Part shown: positions 1-11,116 of the stretch, piece by piece
Numbering within the stretch: position 1 is the first letter of the stretch
Layout: every line of letters begins with the position of its first letter
Assembly (NCBI RefSeq): GCF_902459465.1
Contig: NC_047068.1
Location: 3,100,001 to 3,164,000, forward strand
Direction: 5' to 3'
Length of the DNA stretch: 64,000 nt
From: Asterias rubens
Taxonomy: Eukaryota > Echinodermata > Asteroidea > Forcipulatida > Asteriidae
Made by a program: the position numbers and the translations under genes
Notes under the pieces: model-generated
The model's input: the letters and a program-made list of their open reading frames with translations, nothing else
Databases searched by the model: none
Told to the model about the DNA's origin: nothing

Positions 1-2160
1 TACCAGGAATGAATATATCCATTCAAAAATGAACCTGAACGCTGTTAGGTATTCAGAATTATAATTAATTCATAATGTCGTGAAGAAATTGTAAAGGTTG
101 ATTATTCTGAATGGCTACACACTGCAAACCTTTCTTGATTGTATCTCCACCATCAGGGATGAGATTGTTCATACTTTTGGCCGAATTCAGACTTTTTATG
201 TCTGCCTGGTGAAGAAAATCAGACAATTTTTTTTCCCAAACTAAAGAAATCCTGCTCATTAGTTTACTTCTCTAGTGATTTGAATAGCGTTCCCATAAGC
301 TCCTTGAATCTATAACCCCAGGGGTTACCAAAATAGTAGAAATCATTTCAACATACCTTTGAATTTGTATCCAAGTTTCATACTTTTTCGTTAGTAATGA
401 CTCTCGCCCCTGCACCATGCAAACTGTCAATTCTCCCAACGCAAAAAGTCAAAATTTCCCTTGTTTTCAGCCATCACCCCCACCCACAAAAAAAACACCA
501 ATAATAATATTGAAAAGAGTTTGGTATGAAATTCCATTGTTACAACAGTGCTGTATTATCTCCATGTACTTTTTATTGAACCCATTAAAAATAAATAATT
601 CTCTGACAAAAAATAGCAATTTTACATTATAAGTTTGCACAAATAATATTTACTACTCAGTTAGGCAAAATAAATTGTAAATATATATATATGTATCTAT
701 TTTGCAATGTGTATATTTTTGCTACTTAAATATACTTCAACTTGTATAAAAAATAATTTGACATGTGCAGAGTTTTTGAGCATAAATAAATAAACAAACC
801 GAATCTTGCATTTACTATAGATGATTACATTAAGATATTAAACATATGGGATGTTTTTCCTCAAACTTGTATTTTTGTGTTTCAAATAAAGAATCAACAT
901 TTAACTGCAAGAGATTGTCAAGCAACATTTCCAATAACTAATTGTCATTGTGTGTAAAATATTGTATTATTTTCCTCCATAAACTAATAACAGATTTTTT
1001 GTTCAGCCTGCAGCCATATGTTGGATTTATTTTTATGGACAATTGATTTTGAGTTGTCTGCACGGTCCATTATGTGAATTCCGTAAAGCTTTTTGACACC
1101 TGCAATTTGTTAGTCTTGAAATCAAGTCGGTAATTGTTACGCGCGGTGTACACACATCCTCGATCCCAGGATGTGTGCGAGTCAAAAATTTGACTCACAT
1201 AAATGACCGACCATGTTAGGTCGACGAGGTAAAAGGAAAACCGTGCAATTTCAAGGCATGTTTGTGTGGATCATTGTATTCTACTTTTACAACATCTTTC
1301 TACCCATATGCATTTTATAACAGACGGTTACAAACGCTTTTCAAAGACCGGCTCGACCGATCCAAGGCAACGTGTTCCTTTAAAATTAAACACCAAAATT
1401 ATTGTTATTTTTGTACCATATGGTGTGAATTTTGATTGTTTTCCGGTATATAAAATGTGACAACACCCAAGATTGACACTTTAACTCTCCCAGTTTTGTC
1501 AGTGTAGTTATTGCCGCTTGATAGGTAATGCTGGATGATGGGGGCGTTTTCCATTGGGTGCCTTTACTCAGTTATTAAAAGTATGTATTGAAAATCTGTG
1601 TGGGCGTTACCCTTTACAAAAAAATAGTGGGTGGATCGTAGATTGAGACAGTTCATGCGTTTGAGTGTGTGATTGTTATTTTTACCCTCACACGATATTA
1701 AAGCAATGTAAAGTGAGGAAATTATGTCGATTATGCGAAAGTCCTTCCAATTATATTCAGATATTTTACATTAAAATGTTTGTACCCTTTTTCAGCCACT
1801 CCTTAGTTTTAATGCTATGAAATAAGTTGTGTAAAATGTTATGTGAACTCTCAGAGCATTATGCCTATATAAAGAATTGTTGCATCTGAATTGCAAACCC
1901 CTACTCGGGGATCAGTGAAATATTGCTCTATAAGCGTATTTTGGCACCATGAGACCTTTATTCCGTGATTATTGCCACTGAATTTGTTTTAAATTACAAA
2001 CTGAGTTTCAACGATTTTGTTAACCCGCATGTTTTACAACACTCACACCGAACAAAATAAATCCATCTGAAGTCATTGATCGTTGTCAGATCTGTGTTAA
2101 CCTGGTGGGCGGGAGATATTTGACAGCAAACATTTTTTACAGAAACTCTTTTAAAGGAAC
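1..2160. other. Intergenic stretch, no gene seen
   Basis: AT-rich DNA with only short chance reading frames. The only structure noted is a short hairpin near 1150-1180 (ACACATCCTCGATC / CAGGATGTGTG). It may include the 3' untranslated region of the minus-strand gene that ends at 2575, but no convincing polyadenylation site could be fixed. Confidence 0.4.
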
Positions 2161-2164
2161 TGCA

Positions 2165-2335
2165 GCCGATTTCACGAAATGCTAGGATTAATCCCATCTC
2201 GAGTTAGGACGAGTAACCCGTCCTAACTTAGGACGGGTTCAATGCGTCTTATGTCTTCGGATACACGAAACTGAACTCATCCTAAGTCCTAAGATTAGTC
2301 CTAAGTTAGGAAGAGTTTGGTGAAATCGACGGCTA
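2165..2335. mobile_element. Palindromic MITE, 'GTCGATTTCAC' family, copy 1
   Basis: The ends are inverted: GCCGATTTCACGAAA on the left and GGTGAAATCGACGGC on the right. The interior is built of TAGGACGAGT and CCTAAGTTAGGA steps in both directions. The second copy, at 51664-51838, has the same ends and interior. No coding capacity. This type of element is common in marine invertebrate genomes. Confidence 0.75.
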
Positions 2336-2343
2336 GACACCTC

Positions 2344-2567
2344 CGTTAGTTGTCAAAGACCAGTATTCTCACTTGGTGTATCTCTATTTTTGGGCTCAAT
2401 TTGTCATCGAATTTGCAAGAGAATAATTGATAGAAAAAAAAACACCCTTGTTGCATTAAGTTGTGTGCTTTCAGGTGCATAGTGAAAGGCTTCAGATTTT
2501 TTTAGTGTGTTTTTATGCAAAAAATTATTTTGAGGAATTACTAATAGTGTCCAGTGCCTTCAAATTG
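2344..2567 (-). mobile_element. TTAA-MITE, diverged and shortened copy
   Basis: It begins with the family's TTGTCAAAGACCAGTATTCT end. The core is shortened and it finishes with TTACTAATAGTGTCCAGTGCC. The central hairpin is lost. Confidence 0.75.
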
Positions 2568-2574
2568 GAATAGT

Positions 2575-3492
2575 TCACGTGGTTGTATATTTCACATTCC
2601 ACACATTGCAATGTCGAAGGAGTGTCAATCCAATTCCCCTCTCTGACTGAGAGGCGACTTGGAAATTACAAGTCTCTGTCATCAAACCACTCGAATGGCT
2701 CATCGTGGCTGATGCGTTCTCAACGCCTAAGTTGTCTTCACCGCCACATCTCTCTTTTCCCCTGACGTCATTACTAGAAAGTCCCATGGGTTCAACAGCT
2801 GCTTCGTCTCCTTTGGCGCCCAAATCCATAATGGTGATTCCTTTCCCCTCCTGACGACTGAGATTGTCTGATTCCATTATCGACGTTCCACCACGCGCGG
2901 TAATTCGGCTAAATTGTCCGGAACGGTTATATGTAACGTCTAATGATAGTGGTGAATCAGGCGAGGTGGGGTTGGGAAGCCCACAGCTAGCCGGTTGATT
3001 ACGAGCGGATTCCGGCAGCCGATCGTCCGCCATATTGGATTTCTCCTCCTCGCACAGCGTTTCCCCAACGGCAGGACTCGCGGCTTTGAATAACCCGGTC
3101 TGAATTGATGTCGTCAGAGACATCGCATTGACGTCACGCGTGGTGAAAGGCATGCTACTATTGCCGTTGAACTCTCCACCACCACAGATGACATTTTGTT
3201 GTCTCTTCATTAATGGGGGAGAAGATCTGTTGTAACGCCATCCCAGCTTGAACTTGATTCCCCTTAGGCAGTCGAGCTGCTGATGCTGGCCGTGGGCGGG
3301 CTCCACGCTCGCATTTTCCCGGTCGATGTCGGTTGTTTTACGCTCACTCACGATGGAAACCCCATCGCCAGAAGCTTGATATGGCTTAGTTGTAAAAGGC
3401 TTTTGATATTCCAATTGTGGAGGCATTTGTCCCGAGGGCCGCGAGGCAGCCTTTCCCTGGCTCTTCTTTGTAGCAAAACATTTCTTGCCATG
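2575..3492 (-). CDS. Long terminal coding exon of an unrecognised protein
   Basis: This is an open frame of 305 codons on the minus strand. It runs from a good splice acceptor (pyrimidine tract then TATAG, the exon starting at 3492) to a stop at 2575-2577. The first in-frame ATG is at 3426, but the frame stays open for 22 codons upstream to the acceptor, so I treat this as a 3' exon and not as a whole gene. The product is hydrophilic and rich in Ser, Asn, Gly and Glu, with a basic start (HGKKCFATKKSQGKAASRP). I see no membrane segment, zinc finger or recognisable fold. It resembles the disordered cytoplasmic or nuclear tail of a larger protein. Base composition (GC-rich, CpG-containing) stands out from the AT-rich flanks, which supports real coding. 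Upstream exons were not found in the window. Confidence 0.6.
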   Translation of the reverse strand, partial: HGKKCFATKKSQGKAASRPSGQMPPQLEYQKPFTTKPYQASGDGVSIVSERKTTDIDRENASVEPAHGQHQQLDCLRGIKFKLGWRYNRSSPPLMKRQQNVICGGGEFNGNSSMPFTTRDVNAMSLTTSIQTGLFKAASPAVGETLCEEEKSNMADDRLPESARNQPASCGLPNPTSPDSPLSLDVTYNRSGQFSRITARGGTSIMESDNLSRQEGKGITIMDLGAKGDEAAVEPMGLSSNDVRGKERCGGEDNLGVENASATMSHSSGLMTETCNFQVASQSERGIGLTLLRHCNVWNVKYTTT

Positions 3493-3499
3493 CTATAAG

Positions 3500-4960
3500 G
3501 AGAAAGGACAAGATACACAAAAGCTTATGAAAATTCCACCACTAAGTGCTCTATACATTATCTGTTACAACATTTCAGAGTCGTGAGAGATCCACTGCCG
3601 AAGGGCAAATGTACCTCTCTCTCTCTGATAAAGACGTCATTGTACGTCATCAAACCGGCCTAGTGCCGTACCGTAGCCTTGTGGTTCAGCCGTTTCACGG
3701 TGATAATCATCAGTAGGTTCACGGTGTTGTAGTGCATGCCAATGCTTGGCCCCGTGGGCTTATAGTCTACACGTTGATGAACTATTACGCCAACGCCAAA
3801 TTGACTTCTTAAGTAGCTACTCAAACACTAGCTTAGCCTAAACGTGTATTACAAAATACATGTAGGTCTGTTTTTTTGTAAGGAGGCTTTGCTCCTACAA
3901 GCGTGGAGGAAGTAATCGATCAGCCTGATTTCGATTTATCGATTTGCAACAGGAATAAAGGATATTCATTTTGGTTTTACCCATATACACCGATGTGGGT
4001 GCTAGCACTGTATACTCCCCAGTGCTTTCCCGAGTTCTAGTTAATATGACACATGCTCTGGAATTGTAGAGGTCTTGGGTTCAAGTCCCACCCGAGTAAT
4101 GTGACAAAGATTGTAGTGTTTATGAACATTTCTTAGGATATTTAGTTGGAACTACATAATAAATTGTTGGTTAAATATTATGTCGTTTTTTTTTACGGAG
4201 TATCCTGGAGTCCCTCTAAGGACTCCCAGAGGGTGGTATACAGAAGGGGAATTCGACTCGGATTATGCGTTAGTTTGACCCATTTCTGGGTCACTTTAAA
4301 AACATATTCCGAGTCATACTGACCCAGATTGGATCAGGCCCCACGGGACCTGGATCCGGGTCTGATCTGACGTGTTAAGAGTGCATAACGGGATATTCCT
4401 GGGTATTTTTCCGTGAAACCCCTGGGATAATGGATAACCATGCCATGGCAGGGTATTCATCTGAGTCGAGATAAGTACTATTCACACGACATCAATTTAA
4501 CTGGGGTCCATTGCTTAAGTTTAGCATGGTTCTTAGCAAGGGACCCTTGCTAAATGCCTCTCGTGTGAAAGGGACTATAGAACCCCATGGTATCTAATGC
4601 CTGTGTGTGTAATACTTTTTTTTATATGGAAAGGTTTGCGGTCACCATATGATGACTATCTCTAAATGAGTTGGTGTGGTTGTGAATAGTACCATTGGTT
4701 TCAACTCGACGTTTCGATCAGTATGCTCTGATCGTCTTCTGGAGAATACTTATGGTATCGTGATACCATTAAAGATGAACGTAACAGAATTCCCATAAAA
4801 TAAAACATACACATTACACCTTGCGGCTGCGGTAATGTTTGTTTGGTTTATGAAGAAATCCGGACATTAGCCTAATTGCTCATCGTTGTTTACTACCGCT
4901 TCACATTAGTATAATTAGAGCGCAGATGTCACGTCACAATGAGCAGTTAGATACGATCCT
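3500..4960. other. Non-coding stretch with tRNA-like B-box and weak inverted repeat
   Basis: No gene seen. Around 4078-4092 the sequence GGGTTCAAGTCCCACC matches a tRNA/SINE B box without a convincing partner A box, so it is probably a SINE fragment. The segment 4250-4475 is bounded by weakly inverted GACTCGGAT / ATCTGAGTC ends and may be an old MITE. Intron or intergenic status is unknown. Confidence 0.35.
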
Positions 4961-4966
4961 TACACT

Positions 4967-5334
4967 TAAAAGCACTGGTCACTAATGTTAATTACTCGCT
5001 TATGTTAGCATAGATACTTACAGTAACGAGCAATGGGGAGCTTTTGAATGATAGTATACAACATTGAGGGAAACGGCTCCCTCTGAAGTAAACGTAGTTT
5101 TTGAGAAAGGGGTAATTTCTCACCAAAATATAAAAGACTTCAGCTGAGGTATTTTATTATGCGTCTGAAAGCACACACATTTGTGTAACAATGGTGTTTT
5201 TTTCTTTCATTATTCTCTTGCAACTTCGACGACAGGTCACATTTTCACAGGTTTGTTATTTTATGCATATGTTTGGATACACCGAGTGAGAATACTGGTC
5301 TTTGACAATAACCAAAGGTGTCCAGTGCCTTCAG
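4967..5334 (+). mobile_element. TTAA-MITE, complete but diverged
   Basis: Homology runs from the AAGCACTGGTCACTAATG end through AACGGCTCCCTCTGAAGT to GGTGTCCAGTGCCTTC. The core has the GACTTCAGCTGAGGTATTTTA hairpin variant. Confidence 0.8.
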
Positions 5335-6090
5335 AACAAAAACATTAACCGTGACAAATATCAGATGTAAAAAACAATAATACTTTACGTACTAGGGTGG
5401 GGGGGGGGGGCTGTTATCATTGTCATGTACATATGCAATTACGCAATGTTATTGCTCAATGGACGTTTCTGAATTATGATATTATTGGTGTGATGTCAAT
5501 ATGCCGACCGAATCGTGTGTGGGTCTGTGACGTGCGTCCACCTCCTCCCGCGGTTTTATCGCGTGGAAACAACCGTCATTTCAAAATTAAATTATGGACG
5601 CCTACAGTGCGTAAAATAGTCTGTGTTGGACAGAAGAGAGGTTCCATATGTTTGACACCATAGCTTGGCGTTTTGCTGTCATTGGGCCTCCGTATGGTGT
5701 GAAATATTAACGTCAGCCTACATCACACACGTTGTGGGCACACGTTGTGAACAAAATGATGATCTATTTCACAATGACTGGGCATATCATAGAGTAAGGA
5801 CAGGGCATATTGAATTGGTTGTCAGTTCCGATTATCTTAAAGATAAAGTATTATACCTTTGGTTTTTGGAACTGCTCATTTGTTTTAATCATATTATATC
5901 ATAATGTATATGTATACGATAAAACTACAGCTCCAAATTTCATTTCAAAAGATGGTCGCATTTTTTTTTACATAACGCCAAAAATCAGGAGCGAATATAT
6001 CCACACGCAGTAATCCCCAATAAACAATCCGAGAAGCGTTACGCGGTAACGCCTCTCAGGTTATAACGTTATTGCATAAAAACTGTTATC
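5335..6090. other. Unassigned, G-run and short frames only
   Basis: Starts with a run of about 12 G at 5398-5411. The frames at 5397-5904 have no recognisable protein features or splice context. Nothing else seen. Confidence 0.35.
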
Positions 6091-6476
6091 TTAAAGGCAG
6101 TGGACACTATTGGTAATTACTCAAAATAGTTATTAGTATAAAACCTTACTTGGTGACAAGTAATGGGGAGAGGTTGATAGTATAAAACATTGTGAGAAAC
6201 GACTCCCTCTGAAGTGCCATAGTTTTCGAGAAAGAAGTAATTTTCCACGAATTTGATTTCGAGACTTCGAGAATTTTGAGGTCTCGAAATCAAGCATCTG
6301 AAAGCACACAGCCTTGTGTGACAAGGGTGTTTTTTTCTTTCATAGTTATCGCGCAACCCCGACGACCAATCGAGCTCAAATTTTCACAGGTTTGTTATAT
6401 TATGCATATGTTGAGATACACCAAGTGAGAGCACTGGTCTTTGACATTTACCAATAGTATACCTTCCCTTTAAAGG
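6091..6476 (+). mobile_element. TTAA-MITE, complete
   Basis: Begins TTAAAGGCAGTGGACACTAT, has the central TTTCGAGACTTCGAGAATTT hairpin, and ends with CCCTTTAAA. The right terminus resembles the GGAAGGTACACG subfamily, so the ends are of mixed type. Confidence 0.9.
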
Positions 6477-6713
6477 TTTGAGGTTCCTTTTGTTTGGGCG
6501 AGGACAAACAAAGGTCATCATTGAATCAGCTATAAAAAATAAAGCAATTAAAAACAATCGGCTGATGACTTTGTAGAAGTCAACAAGGAAATGATTGGCA
6601 TGATTAAACGAACTTAAAAATGACTTTGTGTTTTTTATGTTTTGTTTGTTTATTCTATCATACAATAAAGAATATGGTGTTATTCGTGGAACGGGGAACA
6701 TGATGATAAATGA

Positions 6714-6845
6714 ACTGGTCACCTTTGGTAATTTTCAAAGAACAGCATTCTCATTTGGTGTGTACCAATGTGTGCATAAATTAACAAATCTGTAATTATT
6801 TTGACCCAATTGGTCATCGAAGTTGCAAATTTGTATAACTAGTAA
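6714..6845 (-). mobile_element. TTAA-MITE, end fragment
   Basis: Matches the CAAAGAC-type end of the family (ATTCTCATTTGGTGTGTACC, then TTGGTCATCGAAGTTGCAAA) and stops before the centre. Confidence 0.7.
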
Positions 6846-7620
6846 AACGTTTTCAAGACTGAATCTAACCAGTCTTATTTTTTAAGTTATGTTTTAACTT
6901 AATGAGAAATCACTTAATTTGTTCAGTTTTTGACAGTATTTGGCAGTATTTTGAAATCCATGTAAGTACATACATGTCCCGGAACCCTTAATATCCTTAA
7001 ATATGGATATAAAAGTTGAATGCTATAGGCCCAAGTAAAAGCGTTTTGCTTCGTTTTAATTATCGCTTAGGGCCTACATTTGAGTCCAATCCGTCAAATT
7101 ACCTTCTCTCTGTGAAAATTAATGGCATCTGATAAACTGTGGACAGGCAGGTCGTTGCAATTAAGGGGGATTTATCACCATTCCCTTCCCAGCAGCGGAA
7201 ATTACCTTGAGTATGACGGCGTGTGGTGGGCGTTCGCTCGCCTGTCTGCCCCCGACTACGGTCCCCTTGCGCACGGCGAGTTTTCGCTGTCTTGCCCTGT
7301 GGGTACGAGTCAATAAGAAGATTATAAGGGTTAGATCTATGTACATGTGCGTGCTTGTGATAAAAGTGTTATTTCTCAAGTAGAATTAGAAACAAACCAC
7401 TGTTTTAGAGTGTTTATTAATGGGGCGTATACGGGGCTTCATGAAGAGCTTCCATGATCGAGACAAAGAGATAATTTATCTCGCAATGACAACTACCGGT
7501 GTACGGAGAATTGTCGACTTGCCGCCGTGATACTTTATCTCGCCTGGACAAGTCAGCGAAACTAAGAAGTGATTTAACCATCTTTGTCATCTTGTTGTTA
7601 TATTGCTGTCATAAAATTTA
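6846..7620. other. Unassigned, with a GC-rich island
   Basis: 7110-7320 is clearly more GC- and CpG-rich than its surroundings and could be a first exon or promoter of the minus-strand gene. I see no acceptable start or splice context and do not call a gene. The rest is AT-rich and featureless. Confidence 0.3.
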
Positions 7621-7621
7621 A

Positions 7622-8036
7622 TTCGACATTTTGGCTTCGGGAAGTCAGTGTGTTGATGGTCAAGACATGGTTAGTCGACATCTTGGTTTCGCAAAGTCAT
7701 TGAGTGATATTTGTCTTGGTATAGGTCAAAGACTTGGTTTCAGTAAGTCATGTTGCGTGATATTGTTGACAAGTCAACATCTCTTGTGTGTCGTTGTTTT
7801 GAAATTGTTGTCATGTTAAGTCGACACCTTGGTTTGAGTTATAATTATTGTGTTGATAGTTATTAGTGTCACGACAAAGTCGACATCTTGATTTCAGTTA
7901 GTCATCATGTTGATATTTTGTCATGACCAAGTCGACACTTTGGTTCAAGAGAGTCACACTGCTGATATTGTTTACATATTGATATATCATTTTCAGCAAG
8001 TCATCTTGTTGTTATTGTCGTGACAAGTTGACATCA
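7622..8036. repeat. Degenerate minisatellite, AAGTCGACATCTTGGTTTC-type units
   Basis: About seven imperfect units of roughly 55-65 bp, each with a GTCGACATCTTGGTTTCA-like part, an AGTCAT part and a TGTTGATATTGT part. Units vary in length and keep no reading frame. Confidence 0.8.
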
Positions 8037-8094
8037 TGCAGCATTAATCAAACAGTCAATCGTTAAATTTATAAGGTGCTAATCCAACAGTCGT

Positions 8095-8400
8095 TTCTCA
8101 TAGCGCCGTACAGTAGGCTTTTGAAAAAAGGTGAGATTTAAGCAAAGTTTTGAAATTTGCTAATGAAGAAGATTGGCTGACATTCTGAGGAAGATGATTC
8201 CACATCCTTGTGGCCGCGATAGAAAAGGCACGATCCCCCCACGATTCTTTGATTGTGAAAGAGTGAAGTGGAACAGGAACGCAGATTTCTGACAGGTTCT
8301 TTGATTGACAATAAGTCAATGAGATATGATGGGCTGAAGCATTGAGGCAGCGGAACACAAGTAGGAGGATCTTAAATCGAGAGCGTGACTCAACTGGATT
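8095..8400 (-). pseudogene. Non-LTR retrotransposon, 3' end of the reverse transcriptase ORF
   Basis: The minus-strand frame ends in a stop near 8098. It encodes the typical tail that follows the reverse transcriptase in many CR1/L2/RTE-like LINEs: RSRFKILLLVFRCLNA, then WGDRAFSIAATRMWNHLP, then SSSLANFKTLLKSHLFSKAY. The catalytic part is absent, so this is a 5'-truncated dead copy. A similar but distinct tail lies at 33960-34449. Confidence 0.8.
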
Positions 8401-9716
8401 TAGGCCTACATTTTCAAACTCGCCCCCAAATCTTTGTGAGTGCTTATTTCATGACCATATTGTATACAAAATGCAACTGTTCATAATACGACAGCATTTA
8501 CACATTAACATATCGTTGTCTTCTTCTCTTCATTGTATCTTGGGGGGGGGGGGGTCGGTCATACTCCATGGGTGTGTGTGGGGTATGGGTCCCTTGGTGT
8601 CATTACCACAAACTCAAATGAATATAAAGAAGTCAAGCATTTCAATTGGTCATGTTTCGGCGAACGCCTTGTACAAACCTTACCGTCTTATAGGTCAACA
8701 CTTCACCTTTCATTCAATTATAAAGACCCGAGTTCTATCCCTTCGGTTGACTCTAAAGTGATATACATCTATTGAATCAATCGGCGACCGTGTTCTATTT
8801 CCCACGAGCTACCGTCGCTCAAGACTGAGAATTGTGCTATTTATTAACAATTTGTGTCACTGTTGTACGTGTGCAGCACAAGTATAAACGCTTCCAGAAT
8901 GCTCTCTCGCTTCGAGATAGGGGGCTTTTTATAGGTATATAAATTATGCATCGATTGCCATGCACCTCAATAATACCATGGCACTCGAGTAATAATGGCG
9001 CATATACTATGAAATCTCCCTTCTAGGCTGTGTTGTGCTGTCAATAGTGAATAGTCTGTTTTATTGGCACACACATTTAAACATACAGTGAAATTCACTT
9101 TGGATTTCGAGTTTTAATACATTAAAATTACAAAAGTACATTACACACGAAAACCATAGGTGCACATGGAAAAAAAAACCGACAATGTATATAGCAGACC
9201 CCCAGGAAACACTTTTAACAAGGTATTAATCGTTCAATAATTGCTTCCGAATAAGGTTAGAGTTGGGGTTGATCGCTCTGATTATAGTGACGATTGGCTT
9301 CGTTCCCGATTCACACAACGTCATAACACATTTCCCCCTTTTTATGGAAAGAGCGGTTCTTTTGTTTTTAGAACCACTGCCACCTCTGAAAAGAGATTCA
9401 TTAACTTGTGTACTCGAACGGATTGAACTAAATGTCATACAATCTAGTTAATGTTTAAACAAGGCTTATCATTACAGGCCTGGTTAATTTCCCTTCCGGT
9501 TAAAAGATTCAGATCTTGCATCAGTACGATTGAACAAAACTTATCAAAATTGCATCTGTTGAGGGCCATCAGAACGTCAGAACATTTAAAGGTTCTGTTT
9601 AAAGTAACTGTTATTATGCAGTGGTCGTGGGTGTGAATCCACACCGAGTCTTTTGCCTTATGATTTTTTTTCTTTTTCTGAAGAACTCGTGAAAGCACTG
9701 AGTAAAGGGCATAGTG
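8401..9716. other. Unassigned non-coding DNA
   Basis: A G-run at 8541-8553, then AT-rich DNA. The overlapping short frames at 9226-9700 lie on both strands and have no domain or splice features. Nothing supportable. Confidence 0.35.
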
Positions 9717-9870
9717 TTAAAGCCATTGGACACTTTCGGTAAACAGTATTGTCCAAGGCCCACACTTCGTGTATCACAACTTCTATATAAAATAACAAAC
9801 CTGTGACAATTTAGGCTCAATCGGTCATCGGAGTCGGAAGAAAACCCACCCTTGTTTCCGCACGTTTCGC
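9717..9870 (-). mobile_element. TTAA-MITE, 5' fragment
   Basis: TTAAAGCCATTGGACACTTT end followed by the AACAAACCTGTGACAATTTA and CGGTCATCGGAGT steps. The rest is missing. Confidence 0.7.
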
Positions 9871-10957
9871 CGTGTCATGACATGTGTTTAAAATAAATCC
9901 GTAATTCTCGATATCGAGAATTGATAATTGTTTTAATGTTTTCTCAAAAAGTAAAGCATTGCATGGAATAATATTTCAAGAGAAGTCTTTCACCATTACC
10001 TTCTGTAAACCCTGTAAGTTATTTTTTAAATCTGTGAACTGTTAATTTTTGTTTATGTACCGAAAATGTCCATTGGCTTTAAACAAAAACAAACTATAAG
10101 GGGTTAGACTGGTACGTGATTTGAGGCGTTGCATCATGGTAAAGAATCAATTATATTTTGTTTGCGGTAACACCATGTGTGTATCTACTTGCTAGGTAGA
10201 GTTTGTTCTTTAGAGAACTGTTTTGACTCTTGACTGGTTAGACTTGTTTAGTTTGGATTATTTGTATTTATTTTTAGTGACTATGCAAGTTATAAAAGAC
10301 TTTCGCTAACCACTAATCGTTTTTTTACTTCTCTTTAAATAGACACATTTTCAAGTTCAGTTTCAACAATGACTCATCAGGACCGCAAAGTGGTGGGGAA
10401 AAAAACCCAAGGCTGTACATCCAAATGTATTGTTCACGCGGCGGAAGTATAAAGACGGTCACTGCAATACTCAACAACAATGAAATATCAAAAAAAAAAA
10501 TTAAGAGGAAGAACATACCTAAAAATAGCTTTTCTAAAAACTGGGACACTTAGCGTAGACCGCGTTGCCTTCATTGCAAAGAGTGACCTACTATACGTTC
10601 CAAGGTATTTGTTGAAAGCAAACACAAGGGAAAGTTTTGAGAAATTTTACATTTTGCATTATGATGACCGCATACAATCCACATACAGCCGTTGCGGTAA
10701 TGTGAATATGATCATATTTGAGTAGTGTTGTTTCTGAAAAGAACAAATGTGCCTATTTTTTTGTTATAGATTAATTGCCCTTTTTCTTCATATCCAAAGG
10801 AGATTAAAATCTTTCGTGCATTATTGATGTTATAGTTTTACCATTCAGCCTAAAAAAGTAATATAATTTTGCTTATAAGAACAAGGTTACCAAGCTAAAC
10901 TTCCTTGTTGCATGTACAATTTGTGACTGGTATCCTGCTTATTTCTGCTTAGCAGAC
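9871..10957. other. Unassigned non-coding DNA with a partial MITE
   Basis: AT-rich. The end (about 10880-10957: GGTTACCAAGCTAAACTTCC, then TTCTGCTTAGCAGACC) resembles the inner part of the CCCAATTTCATAGAGCTGCT MITE family. No gene seen. Confidence 0.35.
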
Positions 10958-11116
10958 CATAGACCTTATGCACATGACGTCATTTCAGTACGGCGCCCTC
11001 GTCTTGAGGTCAAAAGGAGGTTGTTCATTGGCCAATCTATGTGTGTTTTCGATTGTTTCGTCACCGTTTGACCTCAAAGATGGCGGCTGGATGACGTCAA
11101 TGCATAAGGTCTATTA
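10958..11116. mobile_element. MITE, 'CATAGACC' family, copy 1
   Basis: Clear terminal inverted repeats: ATAGACCTTATGCACATGACG on the left and CGTCAATGCATAAGGTCTAT on the right. TGACGTCA-like motifs sit inside both ends. About 160 bp, non-coding. Related elements occur at 36936-37066 and 52608-52770. Confidence 0.8.
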
